From Dysidea avara (Eukaryota > Porifera > Demospongiae > Dictyoceratida > Dysideidae): 64,000 bases of DNA. Below the pieces are notes generated by a model that did not search any database, was not told the origin of the DNA, and worked only from the letters and a program-made list of their open reading frames with translations. The stretch covers positions 31,931,053 to 31,995,052 of the forward strand of contig NC_089274.1 in assembly GCF_963678975.1 (NCBI RefSeq), in the 5' to 3' direction. The position numbers and the translations under genes were made by a program. Below are positions 14,201 to 23,639 of the stretch, in pieces; within the stretch, counting starts at the first letter, position 1; every line of letters begins with the position of its first letter.

Positions 14201-17200
14201 GTGTTTCCTATCAAAATACGATTGACGGTTCAGGTTACTTGATAACGCTAAAGCAGTAAGTACTCCAGCCTCCACACATTGTCTGTTAAGAACCTACAGG
14301 TACGTACAATGATGCAATAAACTGTACATATCTATGTGTAATTTAGTTGTTAATTTAAAACAAGTGTGCAGTAAATACATAAAATTTATACCACAATGTT
14401 TTTCCATATTACTATATTTGGTGTGCCCATGCACAATGGTATGAGATACACCTTGGAACCATCTACCATTAGTATGGTAGACACTTAGACAAAAAAGGTT
14501 GGCAAAAAAAACCTGCTAAACTTACTCCCAGGGCTCAAACCTGGGCGACTGGTATGAAAGGAGAGTGTGGTACTGGCTGTGCTACCACTGCTAGCTATCC
14601 ACCTCTCTTCCTTTTTTATCTTATAAATGTAATTTAATAAGTAACCTGTATATAGTAAGAACACCAGGTGAAGAAGATACCTAAGCTGAACCCAACCCTA
14701 ACCCTAACACTAATCTTAAAAGTTTGTTTACCTATTAAGCATAATGACATCCTTCACTGTCTGTATGAAAGTAAGTTTTTGATGAGTTTGAGGCAAGATA
14801 GGGTTGCGGCTTTGCTGGGATGCTTGCTTCACTCGCTCCAACCTTAGCTTGCCTCAAATTCACCAAAAACTTACCTTATACAACTAGTGAGCTTGATACC
14901 CGAGTTACTGTATGATGGGTGAGTGCTAGACAAATAGCCTGTATAAGCTGGTGTCAGGAACCACACGAATAGCCATTACATAGAAATAAGTAGGGAAACA
15001 AAGTAGGTCACTTACAACTGTACAATACTAGTGGACATTTAATCTCTAATTCAGTCATGGGTATATATAGGGATTAACGTCCACCACTAGTATATTTACA
15101 GGCAGTTGCGGATTTATGAATGGGTCGAGGGGGGCTCTTAACCCCCTCCAAATTTTTTTAGTATACATGTCAACCGTGCAGTTCATGTCATTAAAATCTC
15201 ATCCAGTGATGTTTTCTATTTGTGGAGCTGCAAAAATAGCAACAACCAGTCTATCACATATAACAGGCAGCCTGCATGCCACAATAAAATATATTTGAGT
15301 GTTGTATAAAAGCACACAACTACCTGTGTGCATATGAGTGATAATGTATAATCAAACAAAATTTATTTAACACAAACAGGGGTTGATTGTTGTATAAATA
15401 CACACCAAAATCTGTTAAATGTATAAACCTGTCAAAATTCAGAGTGTGTCAGCATTTTCAAGGGAACTGTATTCTAAGCTACTATCATTGTATTTGAGTA
15501 CACATGTACTGTGTACTGTGCACTGTGTGCAGAACTGCTGTACATAGTATATAAATAGTTCAGCATGAGGGTAGCTGGACCATCAACAATTGTACATTAT
15601 GTAAATATCAAAATCAAAATACTCTAGTCATGCACCAAATGTACAGCATTGTGTCAGGCAAATAGTATACTTAGTTATTCTAATAAACTGCTGAAATCAG
15701 CCACACATTCAATTTCAGAAGGTAAAATTTCCTGGGTGGCTTGTGTTTACTGTAGTTGGAACAATAGCAACTTTGTTAGCAAGAGCTTACTGTAAGTATC
15801 AAGATTGAGATACCCTAATAGAGCAGTCACCTCTAATACAACAGTCAAATAAAAATTGTGATAAACCCATGTTAAAATTACTCTCAGATTCCATCTCATA
15901 GAGTATCATTAATTTTCCAAAATTTCCTGGGGGAGCATGCTCCCAGACCTCGGCATGCTTTACATGCCTTCTCTGTATCATTTTGACCCTGGATCCACCC
16001 CTCTCTACAACCCCCTTTGTTTCCCTACTTTTTTCTGTGCATATGATCTCTAATTAATCAAACTTGAAATTCCTAATTTTTTTCCTTATACTTGTCAGTT
16101 ATCAAGGCCAGGAAAATTGTCTCATCCCCACATGCACCCACATCACTTTTCACCCTACTATCACCTTAAATTCCATTATTCCCATTTATACTGATCACAT
16201 GTACACATGTTTTGATACTGAGACAACAAGCATCAATTTACAGGAGAGGAGAGGTGTTCTTGCAGCTCAACAAAGGTGGTAATATGTTAAGTAGCTATTA
16301 GCTTTTAGAAAGCTTGGTTAACTGTTATAGTAACAGTTAGCCTGCGTTGGAGCATGCATTTCCATTTATTTTTGCTGTGGAAAGTACAAGGGTAGGTAAG
16401 GAGCCAAAATCGTCTACGAAATTTCAAAGATGACTGCCCATATTTCATCTTTCAGAAATATGACTGCCCATATTTCATCTCTAAAGACAAATTTCAGTTA
16501 AATTTCTCCGTTAATTTCAAAATTAGTAAATCCGTAAATTTTAGACTATGTAAAATTTCGTTACATTTTCCCAATCGTCAAATTTCATCTTTCAAACTCC
16601 ATAAATTTCAAGCAATATTTCATCTTTCAGAAATAATTTCAGAGTTGATCTACGAAATTTCAGGTCGTTACCTATCCCTTGGAAAGTGCAAGGGGAAGTA
16701 TGCACTGTAGGGAGATTTGTGACTGCAGTCAAAGTCTTGACCAGCCGAAATTTCGCTTTGACCTGACTAAGAGCACTTTTCAATCATTGACCGGTGACCT
16801 AGCTAGTGACAATATTTCAACATGTGGGTTACCCTTGACCATTGACTTGGCACGAATTTGGTGACCTTGACCTTTAACTTAGACTTTGACCACGGTCGCA
16901 GATCTACCTACAGTGAGTACCTGTATGTCACCCCCTTGTACATATGTGTACTACTAGAGCGCGCATGAAATCATATTTTTATACGCGCTTAACAATAATG
17001 TAGACACAACAAGGCATGCACAACATTACACGCCAAAACAATCCATTTTATATTTTGCATAATACGTGCTATCCTTTACAAGCTTACCGGTAAGGAACCA
17101 GGTAGGGCTAGGTCAAAAAATGCAACTGCTTCGTTCACCGCGTCGTACGAAGTCCTTGACAAGCCACCAGAGAATATCTTAACAGCTGCTCTTATCGGTG

Positions 17201-17240
17201 CGTGCACCTCCAATCCTATGGTTGGAATCCATGCTGACAT
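2246..17240 (-). CDS. GATB: Glutamyl-tRNA(Gln) amidotransferase subunit B, mitochondrial (multi-exon)
   Basis: GatB of the GatCAB complex, which converts Glu-tRNA(Gln) to Gln-tRNA(Gln) in mitochondria. Exons in gene order: 17240-17088, 14293-14180, 13775-13580, 13397-13287, 13232-13116, 13055-12971, 10831-10787, 10627-10455, 10334-10303, 10251-10202, 10090-10080 (uncertain 11-nt microexon), 9123-9078, 8923-8845, 6858-6814, 5449-5360, 2371-2246 (stop). All borders are GT..AG and all phases match, giving 490 residues, close to family length. Family motifs seen: GLEVHA (residues 9-14), [11 protein letters not shown] then [10 protein letters not shown] across the first junction, [54 protein letters not shown]. 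The last four exons encode the YqeY-like tail domain. No mitochondrial presequence precedes the chosen ATG, so an upstream 5' exon may exist. The linker around exons 10-12 is the weak point: a competing pair, 10251-10216 plus 9307-9283, has the same total length. Confidence 0.9.
2585..3372. repeat. Inverted-repeat element, copy 1 (second copy near 57.8-58.5 kb)
   Basis: The sequence ATCCCAGTGCGCAGG near 2692 is repeated in inverted, slightly diverged form at about 3357-3371. A hairpin with arms GATATCATTGTT/AACAATGATATC occupies 2603-2668. The stretch from TATAACTATTTTATATC onward, and the later GTAGTGTTACTATGTAAAG part, align by eye with 57840-58470. It is therefore a dispersed family, with no coding capacity seen. 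It lies just downstream of the last gatB coding bases on the opposite side, inside the last intron. Confidence 0.5.
4755..4842. repeat. Fold-back fragment related to the 56.4-kb element
   Basis: Contains TTAGTCTTGTGCAGCCAGAC followed, after a short T-rich loop, by the inverted match ending in GTGGTCTGGTG. The 56423-56821 fold-back element starts with almost the same terminal sequence (TTAGTCTCGCATAGCCAGAC). This copy looks incomplete at its other end. Confidence 0.4.
6006..6237. mobile_element. Tigger/pogo-type MITE
   Basis: 232-bp element with terminal inverted repeats CAGTAGGACCTCAATTAT and its complement, flanked by TA on both sides as expected for Tc1/mariner/pogo insertion. The ends resemble those of the full-length Tigger element at 49130-50999 (CAGTGGGACCTCGTTTATCC). 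Non-coding; inside a gatB intron. Confidence 0.75.
6453..6733. mobile_element. Palindromic MITE, family P1, copy in gatB intron
   Basis: Two long arms in inverted orientation. Landmarks shared with other copies are AATTAGGGAT, GTAGTGAAACAAGG, GGTTGCCTAYACCTGCAG and TTTAATGTCCACTAGTATAT. Other P1 copies lie at 14980-16097 (split), 19008-19246, 24456-24708, 37173-37342 and 48653-48889, with half copies at about 20118-20195 and 42965-43055. Confidence 0.75.
7187..7307. repeat. Near-perfect 121-bp palindrome
   Basis: The left arm, starting TAATAGCATGGGTAGCAGTG, is mirrored by the right arm ending in its complement at 7307. The arms are about 58 bp with a spacer of only a few bases. Mismatches are few, so the insertion or gene conversion is probably recent. 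Forward and reverse frames here encode near-identical peptides only because of the palindrome. A third partial copy of the arm follows at about 7460-7490. Confidence 0.7.
8258..8382. repeat. Hairpin repeat family H, copy 1
   Basis: Shares GCCTGAGGACCA, the GGCTCGAG-like core and CCGTGGTATAAGTGATATA with 41337-41453. Its ends are inverted: TACCACGGCTGCAAGG-like on the left and CAATCGTGGTATAAG on the right. Flanking sequence out to about 8490 (AGGTGAAAGAAC, TTTTAAAGTGTGGGC) is present near 41600-41690 in the opposite orientation. Confidence 0.55.
9183..9243. repeat. Interrupted (CA)n microsatellite
   Basis: A run of CA dinucleotides interrupted by CATG and CACG variants. It lies inside a gatB intron, about 60 bp from the exon ending at 9123. 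Confidence 0.7.
10920..11127 (-). mobile_element. tRNA-derived SINE with GT-rich tail
   Basis: Read on the minus strand, the head begins near GCAAGTGGCTAGAGCATTGG, which contains a good RNA polymerase III A box at 11120-11106. A B-box-like CCCGGTTCATATGCC lies about 30 bp further on (around 11087-11073). A tRNA-unrelated body follows and ends in TTTTGTTTTG and a (GT)n run at about 10924-10952. This order of A box, B box, body and simple tail is the SINE plan. It lies in a gatB intron in the gene's own orientation. Confidence 0.6.
11228..12068. mobile_element. hAT-like non-autonomous element, 841 bp
   Basis: Ends are CATGGATAAT on the left and the complement of CACAGATAAT on the right. These lead into longer inverted repeats containing GTTGCACATGGATTGGAAAC on both sides. 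An exact 8-bp direct repeat, GTTTTAAT, flanks the element (11220-11227 and 12069-12076), the target-site duplication length of hAT transposons. It contains a 112-codon frame at 11719-12057 that overlaps the right inverted repeat and has no visible transposase motif, so I do not call it a gene. The terminal sequence is related to that of 43185-43918. Confidence 0.8.
12235..12345 (+). pseudogene. LINE 3'-end relic
   Basis: On the plus strand the frame from about 12270 to 12336 reads [20 protein letters not shown]. The [11 protein letters not shown] block is characteristic of the last part of many LINE reverse-transcriptase polyproteins. Stops and frame changes surround it. The fragment lies inside a gatB intron, antisense to that gene, next to the end of the 841-bp hAT-like element. 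Confidence 0.55.
14460..14605 (-). mobile_element. tRNA-derived SINE head
   Basis: Read on the minus strand, GGATAGCTAGCAGTGGTAGC gives an A-box-like start, and CAGGTTTGAGCCCTGGG gives a B box with a T-arm-like stem. The region resembles a tRNA, but no acceptor stem closes across the ends and the sequence runs on into a T-rich segment. I read it as a SINE head, not a functional tRNA gene. Confidence 0.45.
14980..16097. mobile_element. P1 MITE split by a second insertion
   Basis: The left P1 portion runs from about 14980 to 15106 (TAGTGGACATTTAATC, then the mirrored half). The far right portion resumes at about 16013 (TTTGTTTCCCTACTTTTTTC) and ends near 16097 at TTCCTTATACTTGTC. The roughly 0.9 kb between is unrelated: it begins with GCGGATTTATGAATGGGTCG and ends near CCTGGATCCACCCCTCTC. 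The GGATCC-bearing ends resemble the element at 20423-20690. Confidence 0.6.
16425..16680. repeat. Degenerate short tandem repeats (TTTCATCTTTCAGAAAT-like)
   Basis: The phrase CTGCCCATATTTCATC occurs twice about 30 bp apart, and AAATTTCATCTTTCA-type units recur to about 16640. The region is rich in AAATTTC words. No coding potential is evident. Confidence 0.4.
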
Positions 17241-18073
17241 ATCGGCTAACAAAATTTACGTAAATATCCGTGTTGTACTCGCACCATCCTAATTGCTATC
17301 TGTGTAAACAGAAACGGTGTTGAGCAAAGCTTTAATACATAGTTTTATAATTCAGCTAACTACTCAGTGAACTAGTGTTCTATTTTATTCCTTGCATGCC
17401 TTGCCATGCCACAACTGACCCAAGTTGGTCATACCTTAAGCCGTAAAGCTAGGAAATATCCTGCCCTGTGCTGAAAAACAGCTGGCTGAAATAGGCTTTA
17501 TTCCTCTGAAAAACAGAGAGTCAGTCACTGAGCACATTGGTTGAAAGATTCTAGATTCTATGCATGTTCGAGGATTCACGTACGTACGTACTTCTACTTG
17601 CATTCATACATTTTGTTCATCATAATCATGACTGATGAATAATACAATATCCAGAAACTACGAATATGCAAACTGAGGACTCCACTGCCACAATATAATC
17701 AGGTTGGTCCATGGTACAAGGACAATTTACACATTATAGCTACAAGTCGTCACAATTTTTAAAAGCTAGCTAATTATAATGTGTGTATGTATGTGTATAA
17801 ATCATTGTATGTTACAATGGATACTGGCACTGCTGAATCGTTTTCTACTGATGCAGTCTTCCCCTTAAAAATTTTGCAATTGGTACAACTCTACCACTTG
17901 TGACAACATGATCTAGCCAAGCCAACAAAGCACTGATCTGAACTTGTGTTTTAGACAAACTGTACAATATATAAGACTAAATGTTTGCATTACACGTTAC
18001 TAGCAAATACAATATCAATGTAGGCTAAAATAAAATATCATGTAAGGTGTAGAAGAATAAGTGTCTATATACT
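17241..18073. other. Intergenic spacer upstream of gatB
   Basis: Between the gatB start at 17240 and the end of the B-box gene at 18074. It should contain the gatB promoter and perhaps a 5' exon, because the gatB start chosen lacks a presequence. A TACGTACGTAC run lies at about 17580. I could not identify a convincing TATA box, initiator or transposon. Confidence 0.4.
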
Positions 18074-18841
18074 CTAGCGTGAAGACGGTAAGTTGTTCAG
18101 AAGCTCTAAACAACATGATGTAAATGTCTTAAAAGGTTCTGGACGCATGAAAAAGCTAATTTGCGCCGTAGCGGTGGGACTTTTTGTCATCTCTGAAAAA
18201 GTGACAACTCTTCTTTCATGCATGTATTCCATTCTATCATCGTCATCATCATCAGATTTAATATTGAGATCTTTGTGATCAGGCATCTTCAACTGAGAGC
18301 ATTTCAACTGCAGTTGCATCAGCCTTCTAGTTAAGTCTATACTAGATTCTAACAGTTTCACGTGATCTTTATAATCAATAAATTTTCTGACACAGGAAAC
18401 TGTTTTCTTAATGTCCTCTTGTAGCGCTGTAACATTACGTTGGTGTACAAGAATGTAGTTGATTTTAGCACTCTTCACAGCAGCAATATGAGCTTCTAAA
18501 GACTTTTTCTCAGCATCAAGGCTTCGTTTTTCCATCAGAGCACAACTGCGAATCTCAATTTGAGCCGTTGCAGGGTGCAAATCTATCTTGCATAACTTTT
18601 CACTCATACACTTTAGACAACCTTCCACAGTAAATTCAGGTGGGAGATAAAGTCCTGAAGAACCAAAAGTCCCTTCATTCCAACCAGGTGCAGGGAAGCA
18701 GGTAATAGGGTGAGAAGAGTGTGCATACATGATACAGACAGTGCACCCAGGCTCTCGACATTTAGTACAATAAAAGTTGATCACTTCTCCAATATGTTTG
18801 GGACATAATTTACCAAGACTCTCCTTTGATGGATCTTCCAT
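18074..18841 (-). CDS. B-box zinc finger / coiled-coil protein (TRIM-like)
   Basis: 255 residues in a single open frame from ATG at 18841 to the stop at 18074. Residues 13-44 match a B-box type 2 zinc-binding pattern: C13, H16, C25, C28, C33, C36, H41, H44, with spacing C-x2-H-x8-C-x2-C-x4-C-x2-C-x4-H-x2-H. Residues about 95-190 are charged with hydrophobic residues at heptad-like spacing, as in TRIM coiled coils. An acidic patch with six consecutive Asp follows near residue 200. No RING finger precedes the B-box and no NHL or SPRY domain follows. Either this is a short B-box protein or further exons exist. A possible splice acceptor (TACATGTATAG) lies just 5' of the ATG, consistent with an upstream non-coding exon. 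Zinc binding is a family inference; cellular role and partners are unknown. Confidence 0.7.
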   Translation of the reverse strand: MEDPSKESLGKLCPKHIGEVINFYCTKCREPGCTVCIMYAHSSHPITCFPAPGWNEGTFGSSGLYLPPEFTVEGCLKCMSEKLCKIDLHPATAQIEIRSCALMEKRSLDAEKKSLEAHIAAVKSAKINYILVHQRNVTALQEDIKKTVSCVRKFIDYKDHVKLLESSIDLTRRLMQLQLKCSQLKMPDHKDLNIKSDDDDDDRMEYMHERRVVTFSEMTKSPTATAQISFFMRPEPFKTFTSCCLELLNNLPSSR

Positions 18842-19007
18842 GGTATCTATACATGTAGTAAAAAAGTAATTACATACCTAGCATACATACTTATTGATCA
18901 GACGATTATCAATCACATGATGGTGTTAACAAAATAATAGCAAATTATTATCTTACAAGTTTAACACCATCACTTTACATTAATTCTATATGGCTACACT
19001 TTTACAA

Positions 19008-19246
19008 GTACAAGGAAAGATTAGGAATTTTAAGTTCGATTTGGGATTATAGAAATAAAAGGTAGGGGGTTGCCTACACCTGTAGATACACTAGTGGACA
19101 TTGCTAATCCCCAATTCAGCTTATACCCATGACTAAATTAGGGATTAAATGTCCACTAGTATATCTGCAGGTGTAGGTGACCTTCCTTGTTTCCCTGCTT
19201 TTAGTTTATATGATCCCTAATTGAACTTAAAATTCCTTATACTAAC
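19008..19246. mobile_element. Palindromic MITE, family P1
   Basis: A complete palindromic copy with ACAAGGAAAGATTAGG at the left and the mirrored AAAATTCCTTATAC at the right. Its central arms carry TACACTAGTGGACATT and AATGTCCACTAGTATATC. It is followed immediately, in reverse orientation, by part of family R (TGACTGGTGAACCCATGCAT near 19255). Confidence 0.75.
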
Positions 19247-19584
19247 ATTATTATGACTGGTGAACCCATGCATTCTGCATCAAAAGAAAGGATGGTGCCA
19301 GAGTGTGCCTGATTATGAAATGATGGCATTCTCCATTCTCTGGGTTCATTAGATATTTAGATCATACCTCAAAGCAACGTACTTTGTTTTTGTAAAAGCA
19401 CATGAGTTCAGGGTGACATTAATAAGTTGCAGTTTGGGATATGCAATTTCATCAGCCTTGTCAAGTACACATTCTTTGAAAAGAACAGATGTTATCTTCT
19501 GACGTTACGGCGCATATGCATTATCGTTTCTTGGCCAGCACTGGGTTCATATAAAACATTTACAAAGACCGTACTCACTTCATT

Positions 19585-20195
19585 TTACTGAATGATAACA
19601 AAAGCTGAAAAACATGCAAACGAGGACATATTTGCATGCTACACTGTCAGATAAGCGTAACTCGATAACAGTAAAGGCTACGGGCTTGATTTTTTCGCTG
19701 TTCGACAGTGCTTCAGCCCGTTTGGCATACATACCACAGTAGTAGTAGAACGTACAGTGCACGCATCATGGATTTACTTTTGTGTCCCATTTCTTTTTGC
19801 TGACAGCCTAAGGCATCGATTCGTGGTAGCGTGATGGCCTCCCTATGTTTGTACTTTGTACAATAATGAGAAGTCGTCCTTATTTTCCATGACTGGATTG
19901 ATTGCAGAGGCTCTTCTCCTACTGTTCTTTGTTTGTAATGCTGTGAAATGGGCTGAACATAGCTGAAAGAGGAGCATAATGAACTTCACTTTCGAGTCAG
20001 TAATAGATACTGTAGATAGTTGAGGTGCACATTCAGTTTAAAACATTACCTCTAGCATCATCCTTTCTTTTGTTGTGGTATGCACGGGTTCACCAGCCAT
20101 AATAATGTTAAACAATCAAGTATAAGGAAAATTAAGAATTTCAAGTTCGATTAGGGATCATAGAAAAAAAGTAGGGAAACAATATACTTAGCTAC
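19585..20195 (+). repeat. Family R repeat ending in a half P1 MITE
   Basis: Marked by GATAAGCGTAACTCGATAAC (about 19650), GGGCTTGATTTTTTCGCTGT, TTTGTGTCCCATTTCTTTTT, GACTGGATTGATTGCAGAGG and CGGGTTCACCAGCCATAATA (about 20088). It runs straight into half a P1 MITE at about 20118-20195. The same order recurs at 23640-24708 and 48050-48889. Confidence 0.65.
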
Positions 20196-20422
20196 TTTCA
20201 AACATATGACCTCACTAATAAGGCAACCTTTGTTTTAATTCCATAGTGTAAGCTATGTTGCGTTCTAATCACACCTACTTATTTGTAGTTAAATTTAATA
20301 TTTCAGTTTCAGGCAAAACTGATTTCCATTCATATACTTTTATAATTTTACCTAGCAAAACAATTGTGGAATAAGTATCAAAAGTATTTTACCAGAGGTC
20401 ATCATTATACACTATGACCAGG

Positions 20423-20690
20423 GGCGGATCCAGAGTTTGGAAAGAGGGGGGGGCACCTTGCTGAAAAACAGTTGAAGACCAAAAAAAAAAGGTCACAACA
20501 ATAATAACTAGTTATCCTTTACCAAATATATCACGTCTGTTATGTAAAATAAAATCCTATTTATAGCTTCATAGGTAAGCTACACTGCCTCATGAACATT
20601 GTGACTGCTTTATTAGAGTAATTGACTGCTCTATTAGAGTATCTCGATCTTGTATGCAATTTCTTGAAGGGGTGGGCTGGATCCGCCATT
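20423..20690. mobile_element. Short TIR element with GGATCC ends
   Basis: Left end CAGGGGCGGATCCAG and right end GGCTGGATCCGCCATTG are imperfect inverted repeats. The interior is AT-rich and holds a pair of GACTGCTCTATTAGAGTA motifs. Related single ends occur at about 15985-16006 and 25713-25735. No clear target duplication is seen. Confidence 0.45.
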
Positions 20691-20880
20691 GACAACATAC
20701 AATCTGATGCTCTAATACAATCACCACTCTAATAAAACAGTCAACATACAGGTACATGCAACTACAATAGCAATTTTATGCAAAGCAATGTGAAAAAGAA
20801 AAACAGATGATTGTGATTGTATTCAGAGATGGATGGGGATGGTATACAGACTTACGCAGACTGTGTGTATATGTAATAGT

Positions 20881-20990
20881 TGTAAAACAGGCATGAGGGT
20901 TTTGTCTGATATCTGCAGCCCAAGGGCTCTGCTGGCCCCAAGGCTGAGGGCATACATATCAGGCAAAAGCCCGAAACCCTATGTTACAGC
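20881..20990. repeat. Hairpin repeat, architecture like family H
   Basis: The sequence ACAGGCATGAGGGTTTTGTC is mirrored by GCCCGAAACCCTATGTTAC. Inside these, GATATCTGCAGCCC and the GGGCATACATATC half mirror each other. The middle is a GGGCTCTGCTGGCCCC-type core. The plan resembles 8258-8382 and 41337-41453, but sequence identity is low. Confidence 0.4.
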
Positions 20991-21317
20991 TATGTAATAC
21001 AGTATGTACAGTAACTGCAGCAAGCTAATAGCCCACACTGAGCAATCAGACATCCAAGCCAATATGAGTGCAACCACTGGATGTATACATGCCCAAAAAT
21101 TCAGTAGCTGGTATGTTTTGGCTATAAAAATAGACCCTAGAAATATCACGAAGAATTTCAGTTATGCAAGTTTTAATCAGTGCTTTTAAGGCCTAGAAGG
21201 GTAAGCTTGCTTGTAGAGTGGTTACTTGGTGTAGAATAGTAATTTAGTATTAGGGGTTGTACATGTGCTCTGTATACGAAAACATGCAGAAACACTTGCT
21301 ATAGCACTGGTTCTTAC

Positions 21318-21522
21318 CTTAGCTTAAAGTTATAAGGATCTGCTATGTATGTGCAAATCTGTTTTAATTTAACACAACATGCAACCTTCTGCTGGACAGT
21401 TTTCTGCAAGTAGTAGGTGAATGGTAAAAAATCTCGATGCAGACAATATACTGAATTTCTTGACAACGTAATCACTACTATGTACACTTGCTGACACTGT
21501 GTATGCATCGTCATAAAAGTAG
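21318..21522 (-). CDS. Possible exon of an unknown gene (weak)
   Basis: On the minus strand the open frame begins after a TTTTTGAAG acceptor-like site (about 21522) and ends at a strong donor-like AAG/GTAAGAAC (about 21318). The peptide has no domain I know. A second open stretch on the same strand at 21591-21815 contains EVAQHQL, and a similar EAAQHQL occurs in translation near 35410, so this may be a repeat-encoded fossil. Confidence 0.15.
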
Positions 21523-22379
21523 ACAGCTTCACCACTTCAAAAACAGCAAGTGGGTAAATGATATAGCCTTTACCTCATAATGAATCTGGTCTAATGTGCC
21601 ATGTTGATAAAATTACATGAGGTGTGGTACCCATGGTTGAACACAAACATAAAACAATAGCCCACTATATTATGTCTAGTGGACTTCAATGGAATCAAAG
21701 AATCATAGCATATTTGAAGAGTTCCACTGAGAAGACTACCAAATGTGACAATTAAAGAGTGGTAGTTGCAAACAAGTTGATGTTGTGCTACTTCTAAAAA
21801 CCAGGCGCCATGCAACTCACCTGGAATTAACCAACTATATATTACTATTTTAATATGCTGCGCAATAATGCATAATCGTAATTTTCTCGTAATTCTTCAA
21901 TTACGTTGCTATCACTGCTAAGGAAGCGCTTGTTAAACAAACCGCTTTAACAACATATTACACACAGAAGTATCTTCTAAACTGTTTTATAGTTTGACTA
22001 GAGTGTGTTTTCCCACAAATTATCTCGACAAAGCCTCAAAGTTTGCATACGCTGAAGATATACTCCCTTTCCAACTGAAGGGATACCTAGTAGTCTATGA
22101 GGCCTGCACTGTTGTTTCTCAATTGTTAAATGCCTATAAAACCCAAAGGGAAGGTAATTCACAAAGTCTAAGGAGTCGCCACACCCGTATTTCAGACTGC
22201 CAAAAAGAAACCACCTCAGAGCAAAGTTTACCAGTGCGTAAGTTAATACAGACTTCATTTCACTTTTACTTCTTACATGTAAAAGTTGCTTTTACCATAT
22301 TGCTCGTGTAAGTGTATACGGAAAAACATAGATAGGTAGATTGGTACACACACTTTTATGAAAACAATGTCAATAAATC

Positions 22380-22391
22380 AACACACACACA

Positions 22392-22435
<44 letters not shown>

Positions 22436-22445
22436 CACACACACA
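22380..22445. repeat. (CA)n(CACG)n(CA)n compound microsatellite
   Basis: About eleven consecutive CACG (GCAC) units flanked on both sides by CA runs. Confidence 0.9.
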
Positions 22446-23639
22446 GAGTAGGTCCATGCATTATTCAATTTCAAATGTGTCTATCATCTGCAGTGCAAAC
22501 TCATTGATTTGTTGGCAAAAACCTAAAGGACCTTCATAATGTGCAATTCCTGGTAATTACATACACTTCTAAGGACACTATTGATGAACAAAGTATTATC
22601 AACAACCACTCTAACTTCTTGGCCCTTCTTAGCCATTCAAGTTTGGAATATTGCAAAGTAAAAAACGTACGGTACGATACTCACTAGGTATTTGCAATAC
22701 AGCTACAACGTAAATTTGCGAATATATGCATCACAACATATCACATACAATGCTTACCACTACTTGGGACTAGCACGCTCCTTCACGAAAATATTAGAGT
22801 AAACTTTGAGTTGTTCTGTCACGTGCGGTGGATGCGAGGGTGGATGCAAGACACCTTTTTTGCTAGTCATGATGATCCTGTCTAGGTCGTTAAGAGGAAG
22901 TGTAAGATGTGTTCCGCTTGTTAGCAGGTGGATCTCAGATGTGAGTTAAGCCTAAGATGACTAGTATTGTAGCTACAAGTTAAAAATCGTCCTCAAGTGT
23001 TTTCAAAAAGCACGTACCACATTCTGTTGCAAAGGCTGTTTGGTTTGTCGAGATGCTGTAGCTTTTTTTAAGGGAAGACTTGCATTAGTAGAAAACTACT
23101 GCTTTTTAACAGTGTCTATACATCTTAAACATACAATGATTACATTTTAGCAATTTAATACATGTACATAACATACATACAATTGCAATAAAGCTATAGA
23201 CCCTTTTCAGGTGAGCTGCTGCCATAGCAACATCTGCCATCTTGGAGTGCAACCTGTTTTGCAACCCTGGTAGCGTTGCTTTCTATAAGAGTAAAACAAT
23301 ACCGAGGAAGTAGAGCTTATTCTTTTTTTTCCCGGGCTAGATGGACTGCCCTTACCACTACCCCCAGCACTAGCTGTTAAAGTGCTGGACAGCTGGAAAA
23401 ACCAGCATTCACTCGGGGCTGCCAGATTCAAGGCGGCAGGCCAGATCAACATGAGATGGTATAGGCTTATTCTTTTGCATTCCACAGCCAGTGTTGGAAC
23501 AGTTACTTTATAAAAGTAACTAGTTACATATTACATATTACTTGCAACTGAACTATCATACAGTACGGTAGTACTGTATATTAGGGATCATAAAGATTTG
23601 GGTTTTCCTAGCCACCCCAAAACCAGCTTCACAACTCCA

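Noticed and set aside
14521..14600. Possible functional tRNA gene
   Set aside because: A- and B-box-like sequences are present, but the ends do not form an acceptor stem. Better read as a SINE head.
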